Source: Streptomyces xanthii
GTDB lineage: Bacteria > Actinomycetota > Actinomycetes > Streptomycetales > Streptomycetaceae
Assembly (NCBI RefSeq): GCF_014621695.1
Contig: NZ_CP061281.1
Location: 806,001 to 870,000, forward strand
Direction of reading: 5' to 3'
DNA: 64,000 nt
The translations under genes were made by a program, and so were the position numbers. The notes under the pieces were generated by a model, which saw only the letters and a program-made list of their open reading frames with translations, did no database searches and was not told the DNA's origin. This document shows, piece by piece, positions 51,211-59,327 of this stretch (the stretch's first letter is position 1; every line of letters begins with the position of its first letter).

Positions 51211-52155
51211 GCCGACGGGCTTTCCGTCCGGGCCCGCCGCGTACCAAGTGCCGCCCACCCCCTGGCCGTTGGTGTCGCCCGGCTTCTTGTCGCCGGAAAA
51301 CGTGTAGACCGGCCAGCAGTTCAGGGTCTGCTGCTTCGTACCGTCGGGTCGGGTGAAGGTCATGTATCCCTTGAGCGGAATGCCCTTGGTGTCGTTCTTG
51401 GCGACCGGCGCGACGGCGGGCCACTTCTCGGCGCAGGCGCCCACGCAGTTCGACTTGATGGGCCAGGCGGAGTCCTTGAGGAAGCGGTAGACGGTCCTGC
51501 CCTCCCGGTCGACGACGATCTCTCCGAGCTTCGGGTCCTTGCGGGTGGAAAGGCCCTTGAGGTCCGCCGGGCGGGCGGCCGCCGCAGGGCTCGCCTTCTT
51601 GCCGTCGGGCGCCGCCGCATACCAGACGCCGCCCACGCCCTGCCCCTTCGCGTCGCCCGGCTTGGCGTCCTTCGCGTAGCGGTACATGGGCCAGCCGTCG
51701 AGGGTGAGCTGCTTGGTGCCGTCGGCGGCGGTGACCTCACCGAGCAGGGAGGGGTCGACGCCGGGCGCCGCCTTCGCGCCGTCGGCGGGCACGGCCGGCC
51801 AGGCCTTGAGGCACGCGTCGTCGCAGTTCGACTGCGGTGGCTGCGCGGTGTCCTTGTCGAAGCGGTACAGGGTGAACCCTGCGCTGTCGGTGACGACGCC
51901 GCCGAGCTTCTTGCTGTCCCAGACGGCGAGCTGTCCCGCGGACTCGGTCTTGGCGGCCGTGTCCCCCGACGAGCCGTAACCGTCGGAGCCGTAGCCGTCC
52001 GCGCCCGATCCGTAACCGCCCTGCGCGGGCGCCGCGTCGCCCACGTTCTGGCTCGTACCGGTCACGTCGCCCCGGTCCTGACCGCATGCCGTCGTCAGGG
52101 CCAGCAGGGCCGCGGCCGTCGCCACGAACGAGGCGCTGCGCCAGGAGGTCTTCAT
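51199..52155 (-). CDS. lipoprotein with four YxFxxD-type repeats
   Basis: A 318-residue lipoprotein; signal MKTSWRSASFVATAAALLAL followed by lipobox TTAC (Cys24). After a Gly/Tyr/Ser-rich spacer (GGYGSGADGYGSDGYGSSGD) there are four repeats of about 65 residues, each with the COG4315 motif: LYRFDKD, MYRYAKD, VYRFLKD and VYTFSGD. Each repeat has paired cysteines or a KAWPAV/EKWPAV and GVGGxWYAAxPDGK end. GGGAG precedes the ATG. Surface or redox roles have been proposed for relatives; function is unknown. Confidence 0.88.
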   Translation of the reverse strand: MKTSWRSASFVATAAALLALTTACGQDRGDVTGTSQNVGDAAPAQGGYGSGADGYGSDGYGSSGDTAAKTESAGQLAVWDSKKLGGVVTDSAGFTLYRFDKDTAQPPQSNCDDACLKAWPAVPADGAKAAPGVDPSLLGEVTAADGTKQLTLDGWPMYRYAKDAKPGDAKGQGVGGVWYAAAPDGKKASPAAAARPADLKGLSTRKDPKLGEIVVDREGRTVYRFLKDSAWPIKSNCVGACAEKWPAVAPVAKNDTKGIPLKGYMTFTRPDGTKQQTLNCWPVYTFSGDKKPGDTNGQGVGGTWYAAGPDGKPVGAPK

Positions 52156-52380
52156 CGTCAACTCCCGCTGATCTTCTGGGTGTTGCCCGGAACCGGTCGG
52201 GTCCGCGCATGACCGTGGATACGGACGCGGACGCGGGGTGCGTTCAACACGGCGCGAGATTTCTGACTCCTACGGGCGACGGCACGCCCGGCAAACCTCG
52301 CGCGCCCCCGCGCCCCACGATCGGAGTAATCGCAACCCGCCCGGGCGTGTCCGCGCCGGACGCTGCCGAGGATCACCGTC

Positions 52381-52947
52381 GTGCATCGATCGAAGCGGGC
52401 CGGATCGGCCCTGGTCACCCGCGTCCTGGCGGTGGTCGTGACGGCCTGGCTGTGCGGCGCGCCCGCGAGCGCGGCGGCGCTCGTCCCGGCCGACGCCTGC
52501 GCGTGGGCCTCCGTGGACGGGGGCGCCGAGGGCGGCGCCGTCGCGGTCGCGGGCGACGGCGCGCAGTGCAGCCCGTCACCGACCCCGCCGCCACCGAAAC
52601 CACCGCCGAAGCCCACCCCCAAGCCCCCGCCTCCCCCGCCGCCCCCTCCTCCGCCACCGCCGCCACCGCCACCACCTCCGCCGCCCCCTCCGACGACCCA
52701 TGCTCCCGAGCCCGCTCCCCCACCGCCGCCGCCTCCGCCGCCGCCGAAGCCCGTACCCAAGCCGAAGCCGAAGCCGCCCCCGCCCCGGTCGGCGCCGCCG
52801 AAGCCGAGCCCGACGCCCGTCCACTACCCGGCCTACCGCCCGAAGGCGCACCGCGCGCCCCCGAGCGGCGGTCCGTCGCTCGTGACGCTCACCCTGCTCA
52901 TCACCGCGCCCGCCGTGCTCGCGGTCGCCGCGCTCCGCCCCCGCTGA
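52381..52947 (+). CDS. poly-proline exported membrane protein
   Basis: A 188-residue protein. A signal peptide (VTRVLAVVVTAWLCGAPASA) is followed by about 25 residues with two cysteines, then about 85 residues almost wholly Pro with Lys and Ser, including 23 consecutive prolines (52624-52692). A C-terminal membrane helix (LVTLTLLITAPAVLAVAAL) ends in RPR. The layout suggests a rigid spacer through the cell wall. GAGGATC precedes the GTG. No enzymatic motif. The DUF4239 gene begins 18 bases downstream, so the two are likely cotranscribed. Confidence 0.75.
   Translation: MHRSKRAGSALVTRVLAVVVTAWLCGAPASAAALVPADACAWASVDGGAEGGAVAVAGDGAQCSPSPTPPPPKPPPKPTPKPPPPPPPPPPPPPPPPPPPPPPPTTHAPEPAPPPPPPPPPPKPVPKPKPKPPPPRSAPPKPSPTPVHYPAYRPKAHRAPPSGGPSLVTLTLLITAPAVLAVAALRPR
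52624..52692 (+). repeat. run of 23 proline codons
   Basis: Twenty-three consecutive CCN codons using all four proline codons in mixed order, so it is not a simple trinucleotide expansion. Translation of such a run normally needs EF-P. Confidence 0.95.
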
Positions 52948-52965
52948 CCTCTGTGGAGACAAGAG

Positions 52966-53727
52966 ATGTCGGAATGGCTTGTACTCGCCCTCGCGATGAT
53001 CGCGGTGTGCGCCGTGGTCCTCGTCGTCCAGGTGCTGCAACAGCGCCGGATCGGCGACGACGACGACCCGTCGGAGACCCCCGACGTCATCGAGTACATG
53101 ACGATGATGATCGGCGTGGTGTACGCGATCGTCCTGGGTCTGGCCATCGCCGGGGTCTGGGAGGCGCGCAGCGCGGCCCAGGACCACGTGCGCAACGAGG
53201 CCCAGGCGCTGCACGAGGTCCACGAACGGGTCCGGGTGTACCCGGCGGACGTACGCACCCGGATCCGGGCGGATGTCGACACGTATGTCAGCCATGTCGT
53301 GACGACCGAGTGGCACGCGATGCGCACCAAGGGTGAGCTCACCGACCGGGGCACCGAACTGCTGGACCAGGTGCGGCACGACGTCACCGACTACAAGCCG
53401 CGCAACGACTTCGAGGCCCAGGCCTATCAGCCGCTGCTCGACCAGGTGACGGCGGCCGACGACGCCCGCAACGCCCGGGCGGACTCGACCGGGGCGACGA
53501 TGCCGGGGGTCGTCTGGTTCGGCCTGATCGTCGGCGGGCTCGTCACGATCGGCATGATCTTCGTGCTGCAGATCCGGCGCACCCCGCGCGAGCTGATCCT
53601 CGCCGGGCTCTTCTCCGCCCTGTTCGCGTTCCTGCTGTTCCTCATCTGGGACTTCGACGCCCCCTACAGCCGGGGTGTCGCGGCAACGGCCGAACCGTTC
53701 CTGATGCTGTTCCCCGGCGCCGGGTGA
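52966..53727 (+). CDS. DUF4239-type membrane protein
   Basis: A 253-residue protein with an N-terminal membrane helix (LVLALAMIAVCAVVLVVQVL), a second near 48-66 (MTMMIGVVYAIVLGLAIAGV), an approximately 110-residue soluble helical domain (EVHERVRVYPADVRTRIRAD), and two C-terminal helices (WFGLIVGGLVTIGMIFVLQI; ELILAGLFSALFAFLLFLIW). This four-span layout with a bestrophin-like domain is typical of DUF4239. GGAGA precedes the ATG. Function unknown; a channel-like role is possible. Confidence 0.82.
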   Translation: MSEWLVLALAMIAVCAVVLVVQVLQQRRIGDDDDPSETPDVIEYMTMMIGVVYAIVLGLAIAGVWEARSAAQDHVRNEAQALHEVHERVRVYPADVRTRIRADVDTYVSHVVTTEWHAMRTKGELTDRGTELLDQVRHDVTDYKPRNDFEAQAYQPLLDQVTAADDARNARADSTGATMPGVVWFGLIVGGLVTIGMIFVLQIRRTPRELILAGLFSALFAFLLFLIWDFDAPYSRGVAATAEPFLMLFPGAG

Positions 53728-53774
53728 GGCGGCTCCGGGCTGCGGCCCGGGGCCGTACGGAGCACTCTGGGGGC

Positions 53775-54029
53775 ATGACCGCATGGCAGACCCCCATCGT
53801 CGTCCACCCGCCCGCGCCGGAGGGCGGCCGGCACGTCACCGTGCGCGGGCGTCCGGTGGGGCTGGCCCACAGCGACCGGGATCTGACGGAGCTGCTGCGC
53901 CGGGCCGGGCTCGGCGAGGCGGACACAACGCTGGACGACCCGCACCTCGTGGAGTGGCGCGGCGCGGGTCCGCACGTGTGGCACGCGGCGGGGACCGACG
54001 GGCCGTCAGTCCGCGCCGACCTCCCCTGA
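53775..54029 (+). CDS. small conserved hypothetical protein
   Basis: An 84-residue soluble protein, strand-rich: IVVHPPAPEGGRHVTVRGRP, then helix SDRDLTELLRRAGLGEAD, then LVEWRGAGPHVWHAA. No signal peptide. A CTGGGGG-type site precedes the ATG. It lies 47 bases after the DUF4239 gene and could belong to the same transcript. No recognised family. Confidence 0.6.
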   Translation: MTAWQTPIVVHPPAPEGGRHVTVRGRPVGLAHSDRDLTELLRRAGLGEADTTLDDPHLVEWRGAGPHVWHAAGTDGPSVRADLP

Positions 54030-54174
54030 CCGGCCCACACGCGTTGCCCCGTTCGTACGACACCGATCGCGCGCCGCACGGCGTGTCCCTAGCGTTTCGG
54101 GCATCGAGGTGCTTGTCCCCAGTAGTACGCGGAACCGGTCCGCGGCTGCCCCTCGTGGACCCGGAGGATCTCCC

Positions 54175-54690
54175 ATGCGCGCGATACGTACCGCTTCGGC
54201 CGCCGCTCTCTGCCTGACCGCCCTGTCGCTGACGGCCCTGCCGGCCGCGGCGGGCGACTCCGACACGTTCCGGGTCGGCATCACGCCCACGACGGTCGCC
54301 GCCGGCGGGCAGATCACTCTCACCTCGCACGGCTGCGACCGCCGCACCGAGGTCACCGCCGGGATCTTCGACACAGTCTCGATCGGCAAGGGCGGCGGCT
54401 CGGCGAGCGCGACGGTCGACTGGGACGCCAAGCCGGGCGCCGTCTATCCCGTCACCTTCTCGTGCAAGCGCGGCCCGACGCGGACCCTGCACCTCACGGT
54501 CGCGGGCGGCAGACCCATTGAGCCCACCCCCGAGCCGATCCATCAGGGGCACGGCGTGCGGGCCGGGATCGGCGGCAGCCTCGGCGGTCTCGACATGAAG
54601 GAGATCGGCCTCGGCTCGGCCCTGATCCTGGGCTCGCTGGCCACCGCCTACCACCTCGCGCGGCGCCGCACGGGCGACGACGGCGCCTGA
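54175..54690 (+). CDS. exported Ig-like protein with C-terminal membrane anchor (paralogue 1)
   Basis: A 171-residue protein: signal peptide (ASAAALCLTALSLTALPAAA), one beta-sandwich domain (FRVGITPTTVAAGGQITLTS, CDRRTEVTAGIFD, ASATVDWDAKPGAVYPVTFS) with two cysteines, then HGVRAGIGGSLGG, a hydrophobic helix (GLGSALILGSLATAYHLA) and a basic RRR tail. This resembles a sorting-signal layout but lacks LPXTG. GGAGGATC precedes the ATG. A second protein of the same build is encoded at 54804-55298, and a class F sortase next to that. Confidence 0.8.
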   Translation: MRAIRTASAAALCLTALSLTALPAAAGDSDTFRVGITPTTVAAGGQITLTSHGCDRRTEVTAGIFDTVSIGKGGGSASATVDWDAKPGAVYPVTFSCKRGPTRTLHLTVAGGRPIEPTPEPIHQGHGVRAGIGGSLGGLDMKEIGLGSALILGSLATAYHLARRRTGDDGA

Positions 54691-54700
54691 CGCGGCGACG

Positions 54701-54749
54701 AAAGGCCGGTGCCCCGCGGACCGTGACGGTCCGCGGGGCACCGGCCTTT
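54701..54749. terminator. bidirectional 23-base-pair hairpin terminator
   Basis: Perfect 23-base arms (ends AAAGGCCGG/CCGGCCTTT) around a TGA loop, between the two convergent Ig-like protein genes. A short T run follows on the + strand. Confidence 0.88.
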
Positions 54750-54803
54750 TCGCGGCCTCGCGCGGCAGGCCCCGTGAAGGGGGCCGGGGCCCGCCGCGCC
54801 GGG

Positions 54804-55298
54804 TCAGACGCGGTTCTCGGCGCGGCGGCGCATCCAGAAGACACCGCCGCCGACCAGCGCGACGGCCACGAGGCCGCCGCCGATCGCCATGTCGGTGCGG
54901 GTGGCGCCGGTCTCGGTGGAGCCGCCGAGACCACCGCGGACGCCGCCGTTGATGACGGTGAACGCGGCCGGCTTGGTCACGGTCGAGCCGCCGCAGGAGA
55001 CGGTGATGTCGTGCGCGCCGGGCGTGGCGTTGTGCCGGATGCGCGCGGTGGCGGTCGCGGTGCTGCCCGTGGACCGGGTGAAGCTGGTGGTGTCGAACGC
55101 GTTCGACGAAGCGGTGCCGCCCTCCTGGCACTTGGTCGAGTCGACGGTGATGGTCAGCTCTCCACCGCGCGGGATGACGCTCGGCGTGGCCGTGATGTTG
55201 GACGGCGTCGGGTCGGACCAGGCGGACGCGGCGGGGGCGGCGAGACCGACGGCGGCGACGGCGACGGCGGACACCGCCAGAGCACGGGTGGTACGCAT
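54804..55298 (-). CDS. exported Ig-like protein with C-terminal membrane anchor (paralogue 2)
   Basis: A 164-residue protein: signal peptide (ALAVSAVAVAAVGLAAPAASA), a beta-sandwich (ITATPSVIPRGGELTITVDS, ATATARIRHNATPGAHDITV) with a cysteine pair, then GGVRGGLGGST, a hydrophobic helix (IGGGLVAVALVGGGVFWM) and a RRRAENRV tail. It shares domain order and the GVRxGxGGS segment with 54175-54690. GGAGGATT precedes the ATG. It is divergent from the class F sortase gene, which may act on it. Confidence 0.82.
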   Translation of the reverse strand: MRTTRALAVSAVAVAAVGLAAPAASAWSDPTPSNITATPSVIPRGGELTITVDSTKCQEGGTASSNAFDTTSFTRSTGSTATATARIRHNATPGAHDITVSCGGSTVTKPAAFTVINGGVRGGLGGSTETGATRTDMAIGGGLVAVALVGGGVFWMRRRAENRV

Positions 55299-55645
55299 GG
55301 AAATCCTCCGCGGAAGACGTCCCCGGGGAACGGTCCCCGGGAATTTCGGCGAGAACGCCTCCCAGACGAACCCTCAGATGCCGTGCACGGCACCGCATTT
55401 CGGGAATCGGCCGTCCTGGTGAGGCGACACGCCGAGGGAATTCCGTACAAGCAGACAATCCCGCAGGTCACACACCGTCAGAAAAATCCTGTGCGGGAGA
55501 ACTCGGATGGCGCACCGGGGCCGCCCCGGCCGGTGGGCCGCCACCCGTTCGCCCTCGCCCCGTCGCCCGTCGTGCGCGCTCGACTTAGCGTGCTGGTACG
55601 CGCAACGGACACGGTCTCGCCGCCGCGTCCAGAGGGGATGAGCGA
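55299..55645. other. divergent intergenic region, Ig-like protein / class F sortase
   Basis: A 347-base gap with no convincing gene. It is less GC-rich than coding DNA near 55430-55510 and holds the arms TCCCGCA (55459-55465) and TGCGGGA (55492-55498), 26 bases apart. Promoters for both flanking surface-protein genes are expected here; no box was clear enough to call. Confidence 0.6.
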
Positions 55646-56308
55646 ATGTTCAAGCCAGCCTTCGCCGAAGAGGAGCGACCCAGGAAGCGAGCCCCGTGGG
55701 GCGTGATAGCGCTGGTGCTGCTCACCGGTCTGGCGCTGATCCGCAACGGTTCGGGAGAGTTCGACGTCGGTCCGCCGCAGCCCGCGCCGGCCGCCGCGGC
55801 GGACACCCGGATCCCCGCGGCGCTCAAGTCCGCGGGCGCCCCGCAGCCGCTGCCGTTCTCGATGGCGGACCGGGTGCGCATCCCGGCGATCCGGGTGGAC
55901 GCTCCGGTCACCGCGGTCGGTCTGGACGCGGAGGGCTGGGTCGACGCGCCACCGCCGCAGGACCCGAACCTCGCGGGCCAGTTCACGGGCTCGGTCTCAC
56001 CGGGTGAGCAGGGCACGGCCATCGTGGTCGGGCATGTCGACAACATGCAGGGCCCGGCCGTGTTCTACGGGCTCGGCTCCGTGAAGAAGGGCAACCACGT
56101 CGAGGTGCTGCGCCGGGACGGCAGGACGGCCGTCTTCGAGGTGTACGGGATCGAGGTGTTCGAGAAGGCGAACTTCCCGGGCGAGAAGGTCTACGGCCCG
56201 ACGGGCACCCCCGAGCTGCGGGTGATCACCTGCGGCGGCGGCTTCTCGAAGCAGAACGGCTACGACGGAAACGTCGTGGTCTTCGCCCGCCTGGTGTCCG
56301 TGCGCTGA
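55646..56308 (+). CDS. class F sortase
   Basis: A 220-residue transpeptidase with an N-terminal membrane helix (WGVIALVLLTGLALI), a Pro-rich linker and a sortase barrel. Catalytic residues are visible: His130 (VVGHVDN), Cys196 (VITCGGGF) and Arg215 (FARLV). Short loops and the TCGGGF site fit actinobacterial class F. AGAGGGG precedes the ATG. It probably anchors surface proteins to the cell wall; nearby candidates are the two GVRxGxGGS proteins. The stop codon is the loop of a terminator hairpin. Confidence 0.9.
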   Translation: MFKPAFAEEERPRKRAPWGVIALVLLTGLALIRNGSGEFDVGPPQPAPAAAADTRIPAALKSAGAPQPLPFSMADRVRIPAIRVDAPVTAVGLDAEGWVDAPPPQDPNLAGQFTGSVSPGEQGTAIVVGHVDNMQGPAVFYGLGSVKKGNHVEVLRRDGRTAVFEVYGIEVFEKANFPGEKVYGPTGTPELRVITCGGGFSKQNGYDGNVVVFARLVSVR

Positions 56309-56323
56309 GCGCACGGACACCAG
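56291..56323. terminator. hairpin terminator with the sortase stop codon as loop
   Basis: Perfect 15-base arms (CTGGTGTCCGTGCGC and its complement) around TGA, which is the sortase stop codon. It also serves the convergent deacetylase gene. Confidence 0.85.
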
Positions 56324-56329
56324 GTCGGC

Positions 56330-57205
56330 TCACAGGCCCCGGCGGCGCGGCACGGTCAGGCGGTAGCCGTCGTCGAGCAGCCGGGGCAGGTACCTGTGCA
56401 GGGCGGCGACGCTCTGCGCGCGGTCGCCGCCGGCGTCGTGGTTGAGGACCACGACGCCGGGCGCGGCGCCGCCCAGCACCCGGGAGACGATCGTGCGGGT
56501 GCCCGGCGTGGTCCAGTCGAGGCTGTCGACGGTCCAGGCGAGCGGCTCCATGCCGAGCTCGGCGCCGAGGCGGAACGCGGAGCGGTTCCAGGCGCCGTAG
56601 GGGGCGCGGAACCAGGCGGGGGCCTCCCCCGTCGCGTCCTGGACGACCTCGCAGGTGCGCTCGATCTCGGGGCGCATGCGCGCGCGGGTGAGCTTCGTCA
56701 GGAGCGGATGCGTCCAGGTGTGGTTGCCGATGACGTGGCCGTCGTCGGCCATCTCGCGCAGCAGGTCCTTGTTCTCCACGGCCATCTCGCCGCACACGAA
56801 GAACATGGCGCGCACCTCGTGGCGCCGCAGGGTGCGCAGGATCTCGGGGGTGAAGCGCGGGTCGGGGCCGTCGTCGAAGGTGAGCACCATGGCCCGCTCG
56901 TCCGGTCCGAAGTCCATGCTGAGCAAGGGCGCGCGCCGGACCGCGAGGCGCTGCGGGGCGGTGCGCTGGGGCCCGTACCCGCCGATCGGCCGCAGCCGGT
57001 AGGCGGAGGGTGCGAGGGGCCGGGCGGCGGGGGCGCCGGCGGCGGGGGCCGCGCTCGGGCTCGCGCCGGACGGGCCGCCCGCGCGGTCGGTCGCGGAGCA
57101 GCCGGTGAGGGCGGCCACGGCGACGGCGGTGAACCCGCGCAGGAAGGTGCGCCGGCCCGAGGCCGCATGCCGGGCCGGAGCCGCGGTGTCCTGATCTGTT
57201 TTCAT
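56330..57205 (-). CDS. polysaccharide deacetylase, Tat-type lipoprotein
   Basis: A 291-residue NodB-homology enzyme. Motifs: TFDDGPD (Asp111/Asp112), HxxxH in NHTWTHP (His162/His166), RAPYG (Arg200), DSLDW and VVLNHD. The leader SGRRTFLRGFTAVAVAALTG combines a twin-arginine signal with lipobox LTGC (Cys36), so the enzyme is a lipoprotein on the outer face. It removes acetyl groups from N-acetylated glycans such as peptidoglycan or chitin oligomers. GAGG precedes the ATG. Convergent with the sortase gene. Confidence 0.92.
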   Translation of the reverse strand: MKTDQDTAAPARHAASGRRTFLRGFTAVAVAALTGCSATDRAGGPSGASPSAAPAAGAPAARPLAPSAYRLRPIGGYGPQRTAPQRLAVRRAPLLSMDFGPDERAMVLTFDDGPDPRFTPEILRTLRRHEVRAMFFVCGEMAVENKDLLREMADDGHVIGNHTWTHPLLTKLTRARMRPEIERTCEVVQDATGEAPAWFRAPYGAWNRSAFRLGAELGMEPLAWTVDSLDWTTPGTRTIVSRVLGGAAPGVVVLNHDAGGDRAQSVAALHRYLPRLLDDGYRLTVPRRRGL

Positions 57206-57320
57206 GCTTAATGCCTCGCACGCGCCCCGCCGTGCGCCCCCCGCGACACCTGCGGGCGCGGGCGAAAGCACCCGTTCAGCCGGGGCCGTCCGACCGGTGC
57301 CCCCACCAGGGACTTTCGGC

Positions 57321-57326
57321 TAGCCT
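57321..57326 (+). promoter_or_regulatory. -10 box TAGCCT for the universal stress protein gene
   Basis: TAGCCT ends six bases before the GTG at 57333, which lacks a ribosome site; a leaderless transcript is likely. Confidence 0.5.
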
Positions 57327-57332
57327 CTCGGC

Positions 57333-57794
57333 GTGAACGAACAGCAGCCCCCACAGTTCGAACGCGGCACGGACGGCCCGAAGGTGATCCTCGTCGGCAT
57401 GGACGGATCGGACTCCTCGTTCCGCGCCGCCGCCTACGCCGGCGGCCTGGCCCGGCGGCAGAACGCCCTGCTCGCGGTCGTGTACGTGCAGCCCGTGATG
57501 GCGGCCGGGACCGCCCTCGGGGTGCCGGTCGCCGAGGTGACCGACGAGGTCGCGGAGGGGCTCATCGCCGAGATCCGCGCGGCCGCGGAGCGGGTGAAGG
57601 GCATATACGACGTGCGCTGGGAGTTCCACACCTTCCGCGGCGACCCGTACAACGGCCTGGTCACCGCCGCCGAGAAGCTGACGGCGGACGCGGTGGTCGT
57701 CGGGGCCTCGGAGCAGGCGGGACACCGGATCATCGGCTCGGTGGCGGTGCGCCTGGTGAAGGCGGGGCGCTGGCCGGTGACCGTGGTGCCGTAG
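57333..57794 (+). CDS. universal stress protein
   Basis: A 153-residue UspA-fold protein. VILVGMDGSDSSFRAAAYAG opens the fold, and ADAVVVGASEQAGHRIIGSV is the ATP-loop region; it does not exactly fit G-x2-G-x9-G(S/T), so ATP binding is uncertain. The closing strand is WPVTVVP. No membrane segment. GTG start without a ribosome site, with TAGCCT just ahead. The APC permease gene follows after 100 bases. Confidence 0.86.
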   Translation: MNEQQPPQFERGTDGPKVILVGMDGSDSSFRAAAYAGGLARRQNALLAVVYVQPVMAAGTALGVPVAEVTDEVAEGLIAEIRAAAERVKGIYDVRWEFHTFRGDPYNGLVTAAEKLTADAVVVGASEQAGHRIIGSVAVRLVKAGRWPVTVVP

Positions 57795-57894
57795 AACCGG
57801 GGGCGCGGGCCGGGGCGTGCCTTCTTCCGAACACGCCCCCACAGGTGCATCATGAGCGGCCGTCAGCCGTCGCACCTGCGAAGAGGTGAACCCC

Positions 57895-59322
57895 ATGGCC
57901 AAACTACGGATGGGACAGGGCGTACTGCGCCGCAAGCCCATCGAACAGATCGAGGACACGGAGTCCGGGGCGGGTGGCGAGTCGGCACAGCTGACCCGCA
58001 CGCTCGGTCTGACGCAGCTCACCGCCATCGGCGTGGGCGGCATCATCGGCGCGGGCATCTTCACGCTCGCGGGCACGGTCGCGAACGAGAAGGCCGGCCC
58101 CGCCGTGCTGATCTCGTTCCTCATCGCGGGTGTGGCGAGCGCGGCGGCCGCCCTGTCGTACGCCGAGTTCGCCGGCCTGATCCCCAAGGCCGGCTCCGCC
58201 TACACGTACGGGTACGCGGTGCTCGGCGAGCTGGTGGGCTGGTTCATCGGCTGGGACCTGCTCCTGGAGTACACGGCGATCGTCGCGGTGGTGGCCATCG
58301 GCATCTCCGGCTATTTCAGCTTCCTGCTCGGAGAGATGGGCCTGGAGCTGCCGAAGTGGATGCTGGGCGCGCCCGGTACGGGTGACGGGCACAAGGTCGA
58401 CCTGTTCGCGGCGCTGCTGTGTCTGCTGATCGCGTATCTGCTCACGCTCGGCATCAAGAACGCGGCCCGTTTCGAGACGGTCGTCGTGGTGCTGAAGGTC
58501 CTCGTGGTGATCGTGGTGATCGCGGTGGGCTTCTTCCACATCGACACCGGGAACTACACGCCGTTCTTCCCGTTCGGGGTGAGCGGGGCGTTCACGGGCG
58601 CCGCGACGGTGTTCTTCGCCGTGTTCGGCTACGACGCGATGTCGACGGCGGCCGAGGAGTCCAAGGACGCGCAGCGGCACATGCCGAAGGCGATCATCTA
58701 CTCGCTGGCCATCTCGATGGTGCTGTACGTGCTGGCCTGCCTGGTGCTGACGGGCATGCAGAACTACAAGGACATCGACCCGGAGAGCGGCTTCTCGACG
58801 GCGTTCAAGTCGGTCGGTCTGAGCGGGCTCGCGGACGTGATCGCGGTCGGCGCGATCATCGGCATCCTCACCGTGATGTTCACGTTCATGCTGGGTGTGA
58901 CGCGCGTGTGGTTCTCGATGTCGCGTGACGGGCTGCTGCCGAAGTGGTTCGCGAAGACGCATCCGACGCGGCACGTGCCGACGCGCGTGACGTGGATCGT
59001 CGGGTTCGCGTCGGCCGCCATCGCCGGGTTCCTGCCGATCGGCGAGGCGGCCGAGCTGACCAACATCGGCATCCTGCTGGCGTTCGTCGTGGTGTGCGTC
59101 GCGGTGATCGTGCTGCGCTACCGGCAGCCGGAGCTGCCGCGCACGTTCCGCACGCCGGGCATGCCGTTCGTGCCCGCGATCGGGGTCGTCTTCTCGATCT
59201 GGCTGATCACGTTCCTGGAATGGCAGACGTGGGTGCGGTTCGCCGTCTGGTTCGTGGTCGGGCTCGTCATCTACTTCGGATACTCGTACAAGAGGTCCGA
59301 GCTGAACCGCACCGAGTCCTAG
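57895..59322 (+). CDS. APC-family amino acid permease
   Basis: A 475-residue transporter with about 12 membrane helices. Signature IGVGGIIGAGIFTLAG (helix 1), ALSYAEFAGLIPKAGSAYTY (helix 3) and GYDAMSTAAEESKDAQRHMP fit the cationic amino-acid transporter (CAT/YfnA-like) branch. GAGGTG precedes the ATG, which is used rather than one three codons earlier. It probably imports amino acids by proton symport; the exact substrate is unknown. Its stop is six bases from the stop of the convergent solute-binding gene. Confidence 0.92.
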   Translation: MAKLRMGQGVLRRKPIEQIEDTESGAGGESAQLTRTLGLTQLTAIGVGGIIGAGIFTLAGTVANEKAGPAVLISFLIAGVASAAAALSYAEFAGLIPKAGSAYTYGYAVLGELVGWFIGWDLLLEYTAIVAVVAIGISGYFSFLLGEMGLELPKWMLGAPGTGDGHKVDLFAALLCLLIAYLLTLGIKNAARFETVVVVLKVLVVIVVIAVGFFHIDTGNYTPFFPFGVSGAFTGAATVFFAVFGYDAMSTAAEESKDAQRHMPKAIIYSLAISMVLYVLACLVLTGMQNYKDIDPESGFSTAFKSVGLSGLADVIAVGAIIGILTVMFTFMLGVTRVWFSMSRDGLLPKWFAKTHPTRHVPTRVTWIVGFASAAIAGFLPIGEAAELTNIGILLAFVVVCVAVIVLRYRQPELPRTFRTPGMPFVPAIGVVFSIWLITFLEWQTWVRFAVWFVVGLVIYFGYSYKRSELNRTES

Positions 59323-59327
59323 TCACC

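Noticed and set aside
52158..52760. Glycine-run protein on the minus strand
   Set aside because: Reverse complement of the proline run (CCN becomes NGG). The plus strand has signal peptide, ribosome site and membrane helix, so that strand is the gene.
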